64,000 bases of DNA from an uncultured Lachnospiraceae bacterium (GCA_910585295.1 CAJUDE010000003.1:107946-171945); one strand, 5' to 3'; numbered from the stretch's first letter, positions 1-9,232 are shown. Program-made: numbers and translations. The notes: a model not told the origin generated them from the sequence alone.

Positions 1-1
1 G

Positions 2-670
2 ATGCCCCAGTTTATCCGTGCGGATATGGGCACGATGCAGATGACCGTTGGGTTTTCTTCATGGTCCTCCAACGATTGGGTAAAAGGCACCGCGTTTAAT
101 ATTATGGCAGGGTTTACAGGCCATGGCTGTTATAAAGAGGTTTATAAATTATTGAAAGATAAAAGATGCCTTTCCATGGAGGAAATTTCAGCATATCTTC
201 CAACGCAGAAAAATGACAGGGTAAAATCTGGTATTGGAATGCTGTTTCGGCGTGGGGAAGGTTATTTTGACCCTGTGAATGACAAGGTGCGTTTTCGCCA
301 TTTATGCAACGCCCCCATCCCAGAGGAGCTTTATGAGGTTTCTGATATTGAGGTTGATGTTCAAAAATGCAGCAAACTTACATTTGACAATATGAAGGTA
401 AGGTACACGCGTCAACAGGAGTTTGTATTTACGACAACATTTAAGGAACAAGGGCGGTTGTCCTCTACCGAAATTGCCATTGACCAGGATGGGCAAATTA
501 CAAAGATTAATTGCAGCTGCCCAAAATTTAAAAGGGGCGAGCGGAATCTTTCTGATCCCTGCGCGCATATTCTTGCCCTTTACGTTGCCTCCTATAAATT
601 GTTAAAGTTAAAAAATTTGGAATATGACAAAGAGTATAAAATCAATGATATAATGGAGATGTTGTTATAA
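2..670 (+). CDS. SWIM zinc-finger protein (5' end outside window)
   Basis: The reading frame is open to the left edge and the first visible methionine lies in what looks like the middle of a domain, so the true start is probably upstream. About 222 residues are visible. Near residues 170-188 the pattern C-S-C-P...C-A-H matches a SWIM zinc finger (CxCx(n)CxH), a fold that binds DNA or protein. The stop overlaps the next start as TAATG, so this gene and the reverse transcriptase are translationally coupled and very likely work together. SWIM proteins are known partners of MoxR AAA+/vWA conflict systems, so upstream genes outside the window would be informative. The function of this protein itself is not known. 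Confidence 0.8.
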   Translation: MPQFIRADMGTMQMTVGFSSWSSNDWVKGTAFNIMAGFTGHGCYKEVYKLLKDKRCLSMEEISAYLPTQKNDRVKSGIGMLFRRGEGYFDPVNDKVRFRHLCNAPIPEELYEVSDIEVDVQKCSKLTFDNMKVRYTRQQEFVFTTTFKEQGRLSSTEIAIDQDGQITKINCSCPKFKRGERNLSDPCAHILALYVASYKLLKLKNLEYDKEYKINDIMEMLL

Positions 671-2136
671 TGGATACAAAAGCCGAATATAGGACACTGG
701 TACAAAATATGGGCAAGAAAGAATTTACTTTTCTTAAAATGCAGGAATACGGGTTTTGGCCCAGCAATTTACCAACGCCATATGAGCGCCAGCAAAATGA
801 AACAGAAGAAGATTTTGAAAATAGGAAAAAGCTGCTGGATGAATTTCAAAAACTCTCTGAGCAAATTTCGGAGGCTTACCAGGAAAAAACGGAAATTGAG
901 AAAAAGATTTCCCATTTAAATAAAGAATATCAGGCTACCTGGGATTATGAAAAAATCCGTGCTGTTGTGGCGCAGGAAATTATGAAAGAATCCATAGCCA
1001 GGCGTGCAGAGCGCAAAGCAGAGCGGGAACGGCAAAAGCAGCTAAAATCAGAAGCTTGGAACAAGCGGAAGGCAGAAAATATTATTTTTATTGGCAAGGG
1101 TTATTCCGGCCTGTTAGGGAAAAAAGAGACCAATGTGCAAAAGCTTAAAGAGAACCAGATGCCTGTGATAGAAACAGACAAGGAGCTTGCAAAATTTCTG
1201 CAAATAGAATACAAAACATTGCGTTATTTGGCTTACCATAGGGATGTGGTTACTTTTGACAATTATTATCGTTTTGATATCCCCAAAAAAAGCGGTGGGA
1301 CGCGCCATATTGCTGCGCCTAAAACGCAGCTAAAAATGGCACAGAGGCAAATATTAGAGCAGATACTGCAAAAAATAGAGGTTTCTGATGTATCCCATGG
1401 GTTTATTAAATCAAGGTCTATCCTTACTGGCGCGAAAGAGCATCCTGTAAGCCCGGATTTATTGATTAATATTGATTTGGAGAATTTTTTCCCGACCATT
1501 ACCTTTGAGCGGGTTAGGGGGTTGTACCAGTCATTTGGTTATTCTGGCTATATAGCTTCCTTGCTGGCGATGCTATGCACTTACTGTGAACGGATGCCGC
1601 TTGAGGTAAAAGGAGAAGTGAAATATATTAAAACTTCCGATAGGATACTGCCGCAAGGCTCTCCGGCAAGCCCTATGATTACAAATATTATATGCAGGAA
1701 TATGGATAAGCGCATGCAGGGCTTATGCCAGAAGCTGGGGCTTACTTATACAAGGTATGCAGACGATATGAGCTTTAGCTATGCTGGAGATACTGAGGAT
1801 TTAGCGGTCGGAAGTTTTTTGCACAGCGTCAATCAAATTATTGAAGCAGAAGGCTTCCATATGAAAAAAGAGAAAACCCATATATTGAGGAAAAATAGCA
1901 GGCAATACATTACTGGCATTGTAATTAATGAAGAAATTGGGGTTCCAAAAAAATGGGTGAAAGTATTAAAAGCTTCGATACATAATGCGCAGAAGTTATA
2001 TGAGTCCGGCGGTTCGGTGCCTGCCCATACGATTTATGAAATCTCAGGAAAGGTTGCATGGCTGAAAAGCGTAAATGCACAAAGATACCAGAAGGTGATT
2101 CACCAAGGTACAGAACTATTAAAAAAATTAAATTAA
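670..2136 (+). CDS. Retron-like reverse transcriptase with N-terminal coiled coil
   Basis: RNA-directed DNA polymerase of 488 aa. Residues ~45-140 are charged and helical, a probable coiled coil, which compact retron RTs lack. The RT core follows: the palm strand IDLENFF near residue 268 (first catalytic Asp 269), QGSPASP near 333, YADD at 363-366, and YITGIVIN near 415, which resembles the VTG motif of retron RTs. GAKEH before the palm resembles the retron NAxxH motif. There is no maturase (X) or endonuclease domain, so it is not an ordinary group II intron RT. It starts within the stop of the SWIM gene, leaving no room for an msr-msd RNA directly upstream. The likely role is in an anti-phage system; the subtype is not assigned. 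Confidence 0.88.
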   Translation: MDTKAEYRTLVQNMGKKEFTFLKMQEYGFWPSNLPTPYERQQNETEEDFENRKKLLDEFQKLSEQISEAYQEKTEIEKKISHLNKEYQATWDYEKIRAVVAQEIMKESIARRAERKAERERQKQLKSEAWNKRKAENIIFIGKGYSGLLGKKETNVQKLKENQMPVIETDKELAKFLQIEYKTLRYLAYHRDVVTFDNYYRFDIPKKSGGTRHIAAPKTQLKMAQRQILEQILQKIEVSDVSHGFIKSRSILTGAKEHPVSPDLLINIDLENFFPTITFERVRGLYQSFGYSGYIASLLAMLCTYCERMPLEVKGEVKYIKTSDRILPQGSPASPMITNIICRNMDKRMQGLCQKLGLTYTRYADDMSFSYAGDTEDLAVGSFLHSVNQIIEAEGFHMKKEKTHILRKNSRQYITGIVINEEIGVPKKWVKVLKASIHNAQKLYESGGSVPAHTIYEISGKVAWLKSVNAQRYQKVIHQGTELLKKLN

Positions 2137-2156
2137 ATGTTGTATTCCCTTATAGC

Positions 2157-2195
2157 GTACGGGCTGCTTGAAATAAATTATCAGGTGGCCCGTAC
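2157..2195. terminator. Possible bidirectional terminator hairpin
   Basis: A perfect 8-bp inverted repeat (GTACGGGC / GCCCGTAC) with a 23-nt loop lies between the convergent RT gene and the membrane-protein operon. The T-run after it is short (TTGTTTT). It may stop transcription from both sides, but a structured RNA linked to the RT cannot be excluded. Confidence 0.45.
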
Positions 2196-2200
2196 TTGTT

Positions 2201-3025
2201 TTAGGTTGCTTTATACACCACAAAATGCTCCGTCTCCCCCAAAGCCTGATATCCCATGCGTTCCAAATATTCCCCAAGCCCCTTATCTTTGTTGGGGATT
2301 ACATATTGGATTTGGTATTTTTTTGCATATTTTTTAAAGATGGATGGCTTCACCTGAACGCCATAATATAGAACCATGCTCAGGGTGCGGCGGCTGTTTT
2401 TTTCATCCAGGACTTGTTGGACAGAGGCGGGGTCTGCCGGGTTCACAATCAATTTTGTCATGTCTTTCCGGCGAATGGTATTCAAAATGGAAGCGTCATA
2501 TTGCCTTAGTTCCAGAAGCGACACATCTGCATACAGGCAGGATTTTGTACCATTGCCTTTGGCGTCTTCTTCAATCATTGCTGCAATCTCGATCGTTTCC
2601 TGAGAGACCTTATAAATATTTTGTGCTGGGACCATATAGCTTAATTGGCTTTCTCCTACAAGCGCAATCAGGGCGGTAAATGCTGCTGCGAACAGCGCCC
2701 GCTGCCAATGCCTGGTCAGACGGTAAGTCAGCCATACCAGCGCGAATGCCAGCACAAGGTTTACGGGCAGCAGCCAGTAAATCCGGCGGATACGGGGGGC
2801 AAGCCCGATTTTATCAGCAATTGGCACCATAAGGTAAGGGTTAAATACTGTAATTAGCGCGAAAAGCGCCGGGTAAACAAACCACGATTTTAACTCCTTA
2901 TTCTTTCGGAACCAAAATACTGCCAAAGCCACTAGATAGAATAAGAAAAAAACTTTTATATTGGTAAAAGAATCGTCAAAAGCCTGGTTCAGAAAATCCA
3001 TCCCCAATCCATACAAATCCTGCAT
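2201..3025 (-). CDS. Membrane protein, C-terminal half of a split GT-C-like protein
   Basis: 274 aa. Four hydrophobic segments occupy residues ~20-125; a soluble domain of about 150 residues follows. It is the last of three genes on the - strand. It lies in the same reading frame as the upstream 354-aa gene, separated only by TAG and three codons, and a strong AGGAGG overlaps that TAG before the ATG. The soluble tail resembles the extracytoplasmic C-terminal domains of polytopic GT-C-type glycosyltransferases (DUF6077-like proteins), so this may be the second half of an ancestral single protein of ~630 aa. The substrate is unknown. Confidence 0.75.
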   Translation of the reverse strand: MQDLYGLGMDFLNQAFDDSFTNIKVFFLFYLVALAVFWFRKNKELKSWFVYPALFALITVFNPYLMVPIADKIGLAPRIRRIYWLLPVNLVLAFALVWLTYRLTRHWQRALFAAAFTALIALVGESQLSYMVPAQNIYKVSQETIEIAAMIEEDAKGNGTKSCLYADVSLLELRQYDASILNTIRRKDMTKLIVNPADPASVQQVLDEKNSRRTLSMVLYYGVQVKPSIFKKYAKKYQIQYVIPNKDKGLGEYLERMGYQALGETEHFVVYKAT

Positions 3026-3034
3026 AACGACCTC

Positions 3035-4099
3035 CTATGTGTAAATATAAAAAAGATGTTTGGTGGCTAAATATGCTGCCCCATATAGAAGGCATGGGAG
3101 CAGGCAGGCCGCATACCGAGCCATAAGGGAAAAGCTTTTTTGGGATAAAGCCAAAGGGATAAAGCAGATGCTAAGCTCAAAGGGCAGCATATAAATGGAA
3201 GACATATTTAACCCAAAGCTGCCAAAAACAACGAGGAATAATGTAATCCAGTGGTTCCTATTTTGCTGATCTTTGGCAATTTTTAGGAATAACAGGAAAA
3301 CCATAGGCATAATGGTGCATGCCAGGATTGTTTTCCCTTCAAAAGCCCGGAAATATAGAAATTCTGCGCTGGTTGTCAGGTTAAAGCTAAATAAGTTCAG
3401 CCAGGACAGGAAAAACACCAAAAACACGCTTTTTTTCCTGGATTGTGCAAAAAATTCCATTCCAAATTGGTAGTAAATCAGGTTGGTAAGTATAATTATC
3501 AGGAAAGCTTCTGCTGTCCGGGTTTCAATTAAGGGGGCAAGCCCTAAAAGCCGGCAAAGGACGGCGCTATGGTTTTGGTATGTTTCCAATAAATATTCAA
3601 AATCCAGTTTTTTGAGCAGAATTCCGGTATAAGGGTCATACTGGCTAATTGTGTCTGTGTATACAGAGGCGCTAATATCTCCAATGTAGTAGGCCTGATC
3701 CCACAAAGCATAAGTTTCTTTGTTGTAATTAATTGCCAAAAGCTGGGCAACGATAAGCAGGCACAGAATTAGGAGAGGGAGGTTTTGCCTGGTAAAATAA
3801 AGCTTACATCTATTAAGCTTGTCTTTGAAGGAACGCCGCTGAAGGGCAATATACACGCCAGCCACTGCCAGAAGCGCTACACACCAGATATTTGCCAGCA
3901 GTGACAATGGCTGTAATGTAAATTTCAGCGGCAGGCAAATTAGCTGGAACAAGAGGAAGTAGCAGAAAAAACCAATTAATATACGGTAGGAGGCGGATGT
4001 TACCTCTGAGTTAGCCAGGCGCAGGAACAAGTCCCCCAACATATAACTGAATATCAGGTAAAAAGCAACGATTCCCAAACATATTAGATAATAATACAT
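3035..4099 (-). CDS. Polytopic membrane protein, DUF6077-like (GT-C-type)
   Basis: 354 aa with roughly eight to ten hydrophobic segments. The first extracytoplasmic loop carries ALWDQAYYIGDIS and QYDPYTG, resembling the acidic loop of GT-C enzymes that use polyprenyl-linked sugars. I recall DUF6077 proteins having this loop and being longer than 600 aa, which fits this gene being the N-terminal part of a protein completed by the next ORF. It starts one base after the stop of the upstream membrane gene, so the three genes form one tight operon. Family name and function are inferred from memory of the pattern, not from a search. Confidence 0.75.
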   Translation of the reverse strand: MYYYLICLGIVAFYLIFSYMLGDLFLRLANSEVTSASYRILIGFFCYFLLFQLICLPLKFTLQPLSLLANIWCVALLAVAGVYIALQRRSFKDKLNRCKLYFTRQNLPLLILCLLIVAQLLAINYNKETYALWDQAYYIGDISASVYTDTISQYDPYTGILLKKLDFEYLLETYQNHSAVLCRLLGLAPLIETRTAEAFLIIILTNLIYYQFGMEFFAQSRKKSVFLVFFLSWLNLFSFNLTTSAEFLYFRAFEGKTILACTIMPMVFLLFLKIAKDQQNRNHWITLFLVVFGSFGLNMSSIYMLPFELSICFIPLALSQKSFSLMARYAACLLPCLLYGAAYLATKHLFYIYT

Positions 4100-4100
4100 A

Positions 4101-5336
4101 TCAATCCCTCCAGATAGAATGAAAAGCAGTATGCAGTGAGTGGCTGATACGCTTTGTATCCAGAATACAGAAGAAAAACAACATCAGCGGGTAAAGCGTC
4201 GCAATGAACGCCCGAAAAGTAACTTCGGTATTAGAATACGCATGGGCAGGCGCCAGTAAATAGAAGAAAAATGGCAGCATGCCAATGGGGAGCAGCGGCA
4301 AGAAGGGCTTGCAGCTTTTTTTAGGCTTATGCCCAGTCAAAAACAACGCGAAATACCCTGCCAAGATTGCTGCCAGCATAATCAAAAGGTATAATGCCCC
4401 AAACCCTGCAGGGGAAAGGAACGCTTTTAGGTTATGGTAGAACAGCTGCAAGAGTTTCGCAGGGGAGCCAATGGAAAAAAGGCTTCCAGCGGCCAGCCTT
4501 GAAATATATTCTGGGAACAGGTTTTGCCCGCTGGCAAAGGCTGCAGCCAGCCATTTTGTGGCGGCCATGAATAGAAAACCAAGGCTCCAGGAGAAGCTGC
4601 ACGAACCCGTATATTTCCACAACATAGAAGCGGTGTGTTCCAGGTTATATTTGTGGATAAGCAGGATTACGGTGGCAAGGGGGATTCCCAGGGTAATAAT
4701 GGGAACGGTTGCAGGGTCTATAAAAACAGTAATTGCGCCAATGCCATAAAAAATAAAGGGGAGGCTTTTCAGGTGTTCTGTCCAGAACCCAGGCTTCCTC
4801 CCAGCTAACAGAAGGACAGCAAAGAAAGCAATCATAAAGCACCCGCCATAGTTCAACAAATAAGACACAGAGAGTATGTCCCCCCATAAAAACGAAAACA
4901 GGAAAAAGAACCCAAAGGCGGGGGATAGCTTTTGGCTGATTTTTAGGGCTGCCCCAAATAGGAGCAGGAAGAAAGCGCCCATGCAAAAATACCTTACCTG
5001 CCCGATATGGAAAAGACAGAACAGAGGCCGTGCCAGCGCCAAGACCCCATTCCAACGGTAACCGTTATCCTGCCCCAAAATTACATTCCATATGGTGGAA
5101 TATTCAGGGTTTAGCGGCAGGGAATCCAAAAGCGTCCTTTCATTAATAGAAGGGGCATGGCTCATCAGATAATTGGCGGGAGGGTTCTCTAATAGAAGCT
5201 GGGAGGAAAGCTGCGCATGCCCTAGAACCTTCCCTTCTGGGGTCCAGGCAGCGGCAAACAGCAGGGTAAGGAACAAAAAAGCCAGGAAAAAATGTAGTTT
5301 TCCATAAGAAATTAGTTTATGTGAAACAGGTTTCAT
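4101..5336 (-). CDS. Polytopic membrane protein, possible GT-C glycosyltransferase
   Basis: 411 aa starting at MKPVSHK. An AGGTGAT ribosome binding site sits a few bases upstream of this ATG; the frame is open 29 codons further but has no good site there. It has about ten hydrophobic segments, and a long extracytoplasmic loop after the first one (residues ~35-95). First gene of the three-gene - strand operon. The layout resembles membrane glycosyltransferases or polymer-modifying proteins of surface glycan loci, and the divergent neighbour is an LCP ligase, but no diagnostic motif was recognised. The 287 bases between its start and the LCP gene show no convincing promoter beyond a TATACT at 5524. 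Confidence 0.7.
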   Translation of the reverse strand: MKPVSHKLISYGKLHFFLAFLFLTLLFAAAWTPEGKVLGHAQLSSQLLLENPPANYLMSHAPSINERTLLDSLPLNPEYSTIWNVILGQDNGYRWNGVLALARPLFCLFHIGQVRYFCMGAFFLLLFGAALKISQKLSPAFGFFFLFSFLWGDILSVSYLLNYGGCFMIAFFAVLLLAGRKPGFWTEHLKSLPFIFYGIGAITVFIDPATVPIITLGIPLATVILLIHKYNLEHTASMLWKYTGSCSFSWSLGFLFMAATKWLAAAFASGQNLFPEYISRLAAGSLFSIGSPAKLLQLFYHNLKAFLSPAGFGALYLLIMLAAILAGYFALFLTGHKPKKSCKPFLPLLPIGMLPFFFYLLAPAHAYSNTEVTFRAFIATLYPLMLFFFCILDTKRISHSLHTAFHSIWRD

Positions 5337-5623
5337 GCTTATCACCTCGAATATTTTAGCCCAAAATGCAGGCCAGGCGGCTACGCCTATTAGGGTACGG
5401 CGGAAAGCTGCCAATGTATACATTCTGTAGTGTTGCCAGTATCATGGATAGTTTACATGACATCTGTCAGGAAAGCAATAGAAGAAATGGAAAATTTGTA
5501 TAGAAAAATGTTTTGTTTTATGGTATACTCACTGAGTTAGAATGGAAACAAGATAAAATTAGGCAAAATACAAACAACATAAAGGATGCCCAATAGGAGC
5601 AAAATTTGTAAGGAGGAACAAGA

Positions 5624-6709
5624 ATGGCAAGAGACGCGCATTATGAAGCAGAGTATCCCAGTAGGAAAAAGAAAAAGATGAACCGGAAGAAACGTCAGAG
5701 GAGAAAAGTGATTTTTACAATCCTTGCAGTGCTGTTTGCGCTGGTTGGGTTAGTTTTTGCATATGGTTGGAGTAAATATGGCAAGCTTGGGGAGCAGGTT
5801 ACAATCCATGATAAGGACGCGAAGATTAACGACTTATCTGTGGACACCAAGAAAACATTGGAAGGCTTTCAAAGCATTGCACTGTTTGGGCTGGACAACC
5901 GTACTGCTGGTAATTTTGAGAGCGGCAATAGCGATACGATTATTGTAGTCAGCATTAATAAGGATACGGGGGAGATAAAAATGGCTTCCGTATACCGTGA
6001 CACCTATCTGGACATTGGTGAGAATAGCTTCCGCAAGGCCAATGCGGCATATGCCAATGGCGGGCCCAAACAGGCAATTGGGATGCTGAACAAGAACCTG
6101 GACTTAAATATTACGGATTATGTCAGCGTGGATTTTAACGCGCTGGTGGATGCGATTGACCTTCTGGGCGGCATTGAGCTTGATATTTCAGAGGAAGAGG
6201 CAAAGTGGCTGAATGGCTATGTGACAGAGACGAATAAGGTGACAGGGCATAACAGCGGCACCATATCTGCCGGGACGAACGTGCATGTGGACGGGGTGCA
6301 GGCAACTTCTTATGCAAGGATCCGTTATGTGGGCCTGGATTATGGCAGGACAGAGCGGCAGAGGACCGTTATTACCAAAATGTTTGAAAAAGCAAAGCAG
6401 TGCGACCTGCTGACTTTAAATAGCCTGTTGGATAAGCTGCTGCCCCAGATTTCCACCAGTTTAAGCATGACCGAGCTGTTAGGGCTTGCGGCAAATGCAG
6501 GAAAATACAGTATGGGGGAAAATACAGGGTTCCCATTTGACAAAGAAACTCCTGGGAATGTAGGGGGCGCCGGGGATGCCGTGGTGCCGGTAGACCTGGC
6601 AAATAATGTGTCACAGCTCCATCAGTTCTTATATGGCAGCGAGGGATATACGCCAACCGAGACCGTGCAGAATATTAGCTCCACCATTCGGGCGAATACA
6701 GGGTTATAG
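5624..6709 (+). CDS. LytR-CpsA-Psr (LCP) family wall glycopolymer ligase
   Basis: 361 aa. A short basic cytoplasmic start (residues ~10-30, lysine/arginine rich) precedes one membrane anchor (~30-50); the rest is extracellular. The LCP domain carries the expected markers: SVYRDTYLDI with its conserved arginine near residue 125, and the arginine pair in YARIRYVG...GRTERQR near 230-245 that contacts polyprenyl pyrophosphate. The family transfers wall teichoic acid or capsule polymers from undecaprenyl carrier to peptidoglycan. A GGAGG site precedes the ATG. A paralogue with the same architecture lies at 20970, so the two LCP genes bracket this envelope region. Confidence 0.93.
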   Translation: MARDAHYEAEYPSRKKKKMNRKKRQRRKVIFTILAVLFALVGLVFAYGWSKYGKLGEQVTIHDKDAKINDLSVDTKKTLEGFQSIALFGLDNRTAGNFESGNSDTIIVVSINKDTGEIKMASVYRDTYLDIGENSFRKANAAYANGGPKQAIGMLNKNLDLNITDYVSVDFNALVDAIDLLGGIELDISEEEAKWLNGYVTETNKVTGHNSGTISAGTNVHVDGVQATSYARIRYVGLDYGRTERQRTVITKMFEKAKQCDLLTLNSLLDKLLPQISTSLSMTELLGLAANAGKYSMGENTGFPFDKETPGNVGGAGDAVVPVDLANNVSQLHQFLYGSEGYTPTETVQNISSTIRANTGL

Positions 6710-6858
6710 GGGCAGATAACACAAAGGCGCGCTTTAGGCAGGCATTCCAATTTTGGGGAAGATAGGATTCCAGAATTAAGTTGACACCGCAAGAAGAAGG
6801 AGGGTATGATAGAAGGGTAAACAATGTTTGTTATATTCTTGGTAAGGGAGGAAAGCGG

Positions 6859-8103
6859 ATGGAAAAATTATGGAATGCGGTAAAAGGGTGCGTAGCAATT
6901 GTAATGTTTCTTCTAGTGTTTGGGATTGGGATAGAGGTAAATGCCGCTCCAGGGCCAGTATCCGACCTGAAGCAGACAGAATCAGGAACGTCCTCAGTGA
7001 CTATTACATTCCGTGCATTGTTGGATAATGATGTTTCTTATGAAGTTCAGGTAAGCGACAGCCCGACAGGCGTTTTTAAAAGATGGAGGGATTGTACCAA
7101 CGGGGAATGTTACCTTTATGGCCTTCCCAATGCAGGCAGCTCTTACTATGTAAGGGTAGTGCCGTATTATAAGCAAAACTTTGAGAAAGAATATGGGACT
7201 CCTTCCCAGGCGTTTGAAGTTGTGACAGAGCCGAATGCAAAACCTGCAAATTTGAAGCATGTCACGTCAACAGAGAAAAGCATTAGCCTGACATGGAGCG
7301 CAGTATCAGGCGCAAATTGCTATCAGGTATTATACAGCGGCTATGGCAGCAGGGACGAGTTGGAGCTGTTCACTACAGAGCCAAAGGCAACGCTAGGCAA
7401 TCTTGCGAAAAATTCGGAATACAGCGTTAAGGTCCATCCAGTAAGGAAGAACGCATCTGGATTCTGTGCGGTTAGCAGTTCTTATGAACTTTTGTATAAC
7501 GTCCCAGTAGTGCCTGGAAAGCCTGCCAGGCCTGCCTGCAATTCCTATTGGCAGAGTTTAGGGGACATTAGGGTTGACGCTGTTTCAAGCAAACCGGCAG
7601 ACGGGTATAAATGGGAGATATGGACTGCATACCAGAAGAAGGACAAAAAGCTTAGGACGATGGAAAAGGGCAAAGACGTAGAGTTTATCAGCCATAAGGA
7701 ATTCCGCAAATTCCATTTCTTTAAAGTGAGGGTGGCGGCATACTGCACAAACAGCGATGGGAAAGCGCTGCAGGGCAAATGGTCGGATTGGGAGTATTTC
7801 TGCCCACAGCCTGTGATTAACCGCCTCAAAGCTTCAAAAGCAGGAATTACAGTAAAATGGAGTACGATAAAAGGCGCGGACAAATATGAAGTCTATGTTT
7901 CAAACAAGAAGAAATCAGGGTATAAGAAGTGCTTTACCACGAAAAAGACCAGCGCAACAGTAAAAAAATTTGGCAAAACCTCCTTTAAAAATGGGAAAAA
8001 ATATTATTTCTATGTGGAAGCTTACCGCAAAGATGGGAAGAAGCTGTATTCTGGGCTGGCAGGGAATGCCACAAGCCGTTGGGAGATTAAGTATAAAAAA
8101 TAA
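6859..8103 (+). CDS. Secreted fibronectin type III repeat protein
   Basis: 414 aa from the ATG at 6859, chosen because GGGAGG lies just upstream and a classic signal peptide follows (VAIVMFLLVFGIGIEVNAA). A longer frame begins at a TTG at 6781 but lacks a good site. The mature protein is about four fibronectin-III-like modules of 90-100 residues, with recurrent W-x-x-V/I...Y-x-V and YYVxV-type strands. No catalytic domain, sortase motif or cell-wall-binding repeat was seen, so it may be a secreted or adhesive spacer protein. It sits beside two larger FnIII wall hydrolases. Confidence 0.88.
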   Translation: MEKLWNAVKGCVAIVMFLLVFGIGIEVNAAPGPVSDLKQTESGTSSVTITFRALLDNDVSYEVQVSDSPTGVFKRWRDCTNGECYLYGLPNAGSSYYVRVVPYYKQNFEKEYGTPSQAFEVVTEPNAKPANLKHVTSTEKSISLTWSAVSGANCYQVLYSGYGSRDELELFTTEPKATLGNLAKNSEYSVKVHPVRKNASGFCAVSSSYELLYNVPVVPGKPARPACNSYWQSLGDIRVDAVSSKPADGYKWEIWTAYQKKDKKLRTMEKGKDVEFISHKEFRKFHFFKVRVAAYCTNSDGKALQGKWSDWEYFCPQPVINRLKASKAGITVKWSTIKGADKYEVYVSNKKKSGYKKCFTTKKTSATVKKFGKTSFKNGKKYYFYVEAYRKDGKKLYSGLAGNATSRWEIKYKK

Positions 8104-8135
8104 CAATTATATAACAGGTACAGGAGTGCGGCAAT

Positions 8136-9227
8136 ATGTCAGGGATGATTAAGAAAACAGTTTTGATTTTAAAAGGAAAAGAGCAGATGGCGGATTGGGG
8201 CCGTTTTCAGTTTCTGGCAGTATTCCTGGAGGCCGTACATTTTATACTGGCAGGGATTGGCTTGGGGATTGGCTGCTGGCCATTGGCAGCTATAAGCCTG
8301 GCCGCCCTGGCCATAGAAATAGCAGCGCTGTATTTTTCCAAAAAATTCAACAATACTTTTGTAGGCATCAGCATTTTATATTTTACTGTCTGTATCCATT
8401 CCCTGGTAGCCTGTGTGGTCCTAGGGTGGACATTTGGGTTTTCTTTGTATAACCTTGCAGCCATACCGGTATTGTTTTATATGCTTTATTTTTCAGAAGA
8501 TGCCCATCAGCCGAAAAAGTGTGCGTTGGCTTACACCGCAGTGAACTGCATTGTAACCTTAGTCCTACGAAGGTATGTATACCTGGGGGAGGCCCATTAT
8601 GCATATAGCAGGGAAGTGTCCTTTTGGGTATCCTTTTTCAATAATTTGTCATGTTTTTTGTTTGTCATTATATTTTCCACGATGTTTATGCTGGAGCTGA
8701 TGGCAAATAGGGAGAAGTTAGAGAATCAGGCGGAGGAGTTGAAGTGCCTGGCAGACTACGACAGTTTGACAAAGCTGAGGAACCGCAGGAGCATGCTGCA
8801 TGTATGGGAAAGTGTGCAGCGCGATGATTACTGTGTGGTGATGGGTGATATTGATGATTTTAAGAAAGTCAATGATACTTATGGGCATGAGGCGGGGGAT
8901 GAAGTTTTAAAGCTGGTGGCTTCGATTATGCAAAACGCTTTGGATAGCGGCGATTATGCCAGCCGCTGGGGCGGGGAAGAATTTTTAATGCTTGTATTTG
9001 GCAGTGCCAGTTATGCGTTAAAAGTGATTGGCAGGGTACAGCGGGAGTTAAAGAATGCAGATTTGGCAGTGCGGGGAAAAAGGATTGCCGTTACTATGAC
9101 GTTTGGGGTATCCGAGTGTGGGGAAGCCCCAGATGGGAACCTGGATGAATTGCTCCGCAGGGCAGACCGAAGGCTTTATATTGGTAAGAACAGCGGGAAG
9201 AACTGTATTATAATGAAAGATGAATAA
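8136..9227 (+). CDS. Membrane diguanylate cyclase (GGDEF domain)
   Basis: 363 aa. The N-terminal ~190 residues hold about six hydrophobic segments without a recognised sensor domain. The C-terminal GGDEF domain starts near residue 205 (DYDSLTKLRNRR) and contains RWGGEEF near residue 277, an active-site variant (GGEEF) that is catalytically competent in known cyclases. It should make cyclic di-GMP from two GTP. No RxxD inhibitory site is evident five residues before the motif. An AGGAG site lies upstream. Its position between secreted FnIII genes suggests, but does not prove, a link between c-di-GMP and surface proteins. Confidence 0.93.
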   Translation: MSGMIKKTVLILKGKEQMADWGRFQFLAVFLEAVHFILAGIGLGIGCWPLAAISLAALAIEIAALYFSKKFNNTFVGISILYFTVCIHSLVACVVLGWTFGFSLYNLAAIPVLFYMLYFSEDAHQPKKCALAYTAVNCIVTLVLRRYVYLGEAHYAYSREVSFWVSFFNNLSCFLFVIIFSTMFMLELMANREKLENQAEELKCLADYDSLTKLRNRRSMLHVWESVQRDDYCVVMGDIDDFKKVNDTYGHEAGDEVLKLVASIMQNALDSGDYASRWGGEEFLMLVFGSASYALKVIGRVQRELKNADLAVRGKRIAVTMTFGVSECGEAPDGNLDELLRRADRRLYIGKNSGKNCIIMKDE

Positions 9228-9232
9228 TGGAA

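Noticed and set aside
670..2136. Group II intron maturase
   Set aside because: There is no X/maturase or HNH domain, no intron RNA domain V-like structure was noticed, and the start is fused to a SWIM gene.
5495..5529. Promoter for the first LCP gene
   Set aside because: TATACT is a fair -10, but no -35 lies at 16-18 bp, so no promoter was called.
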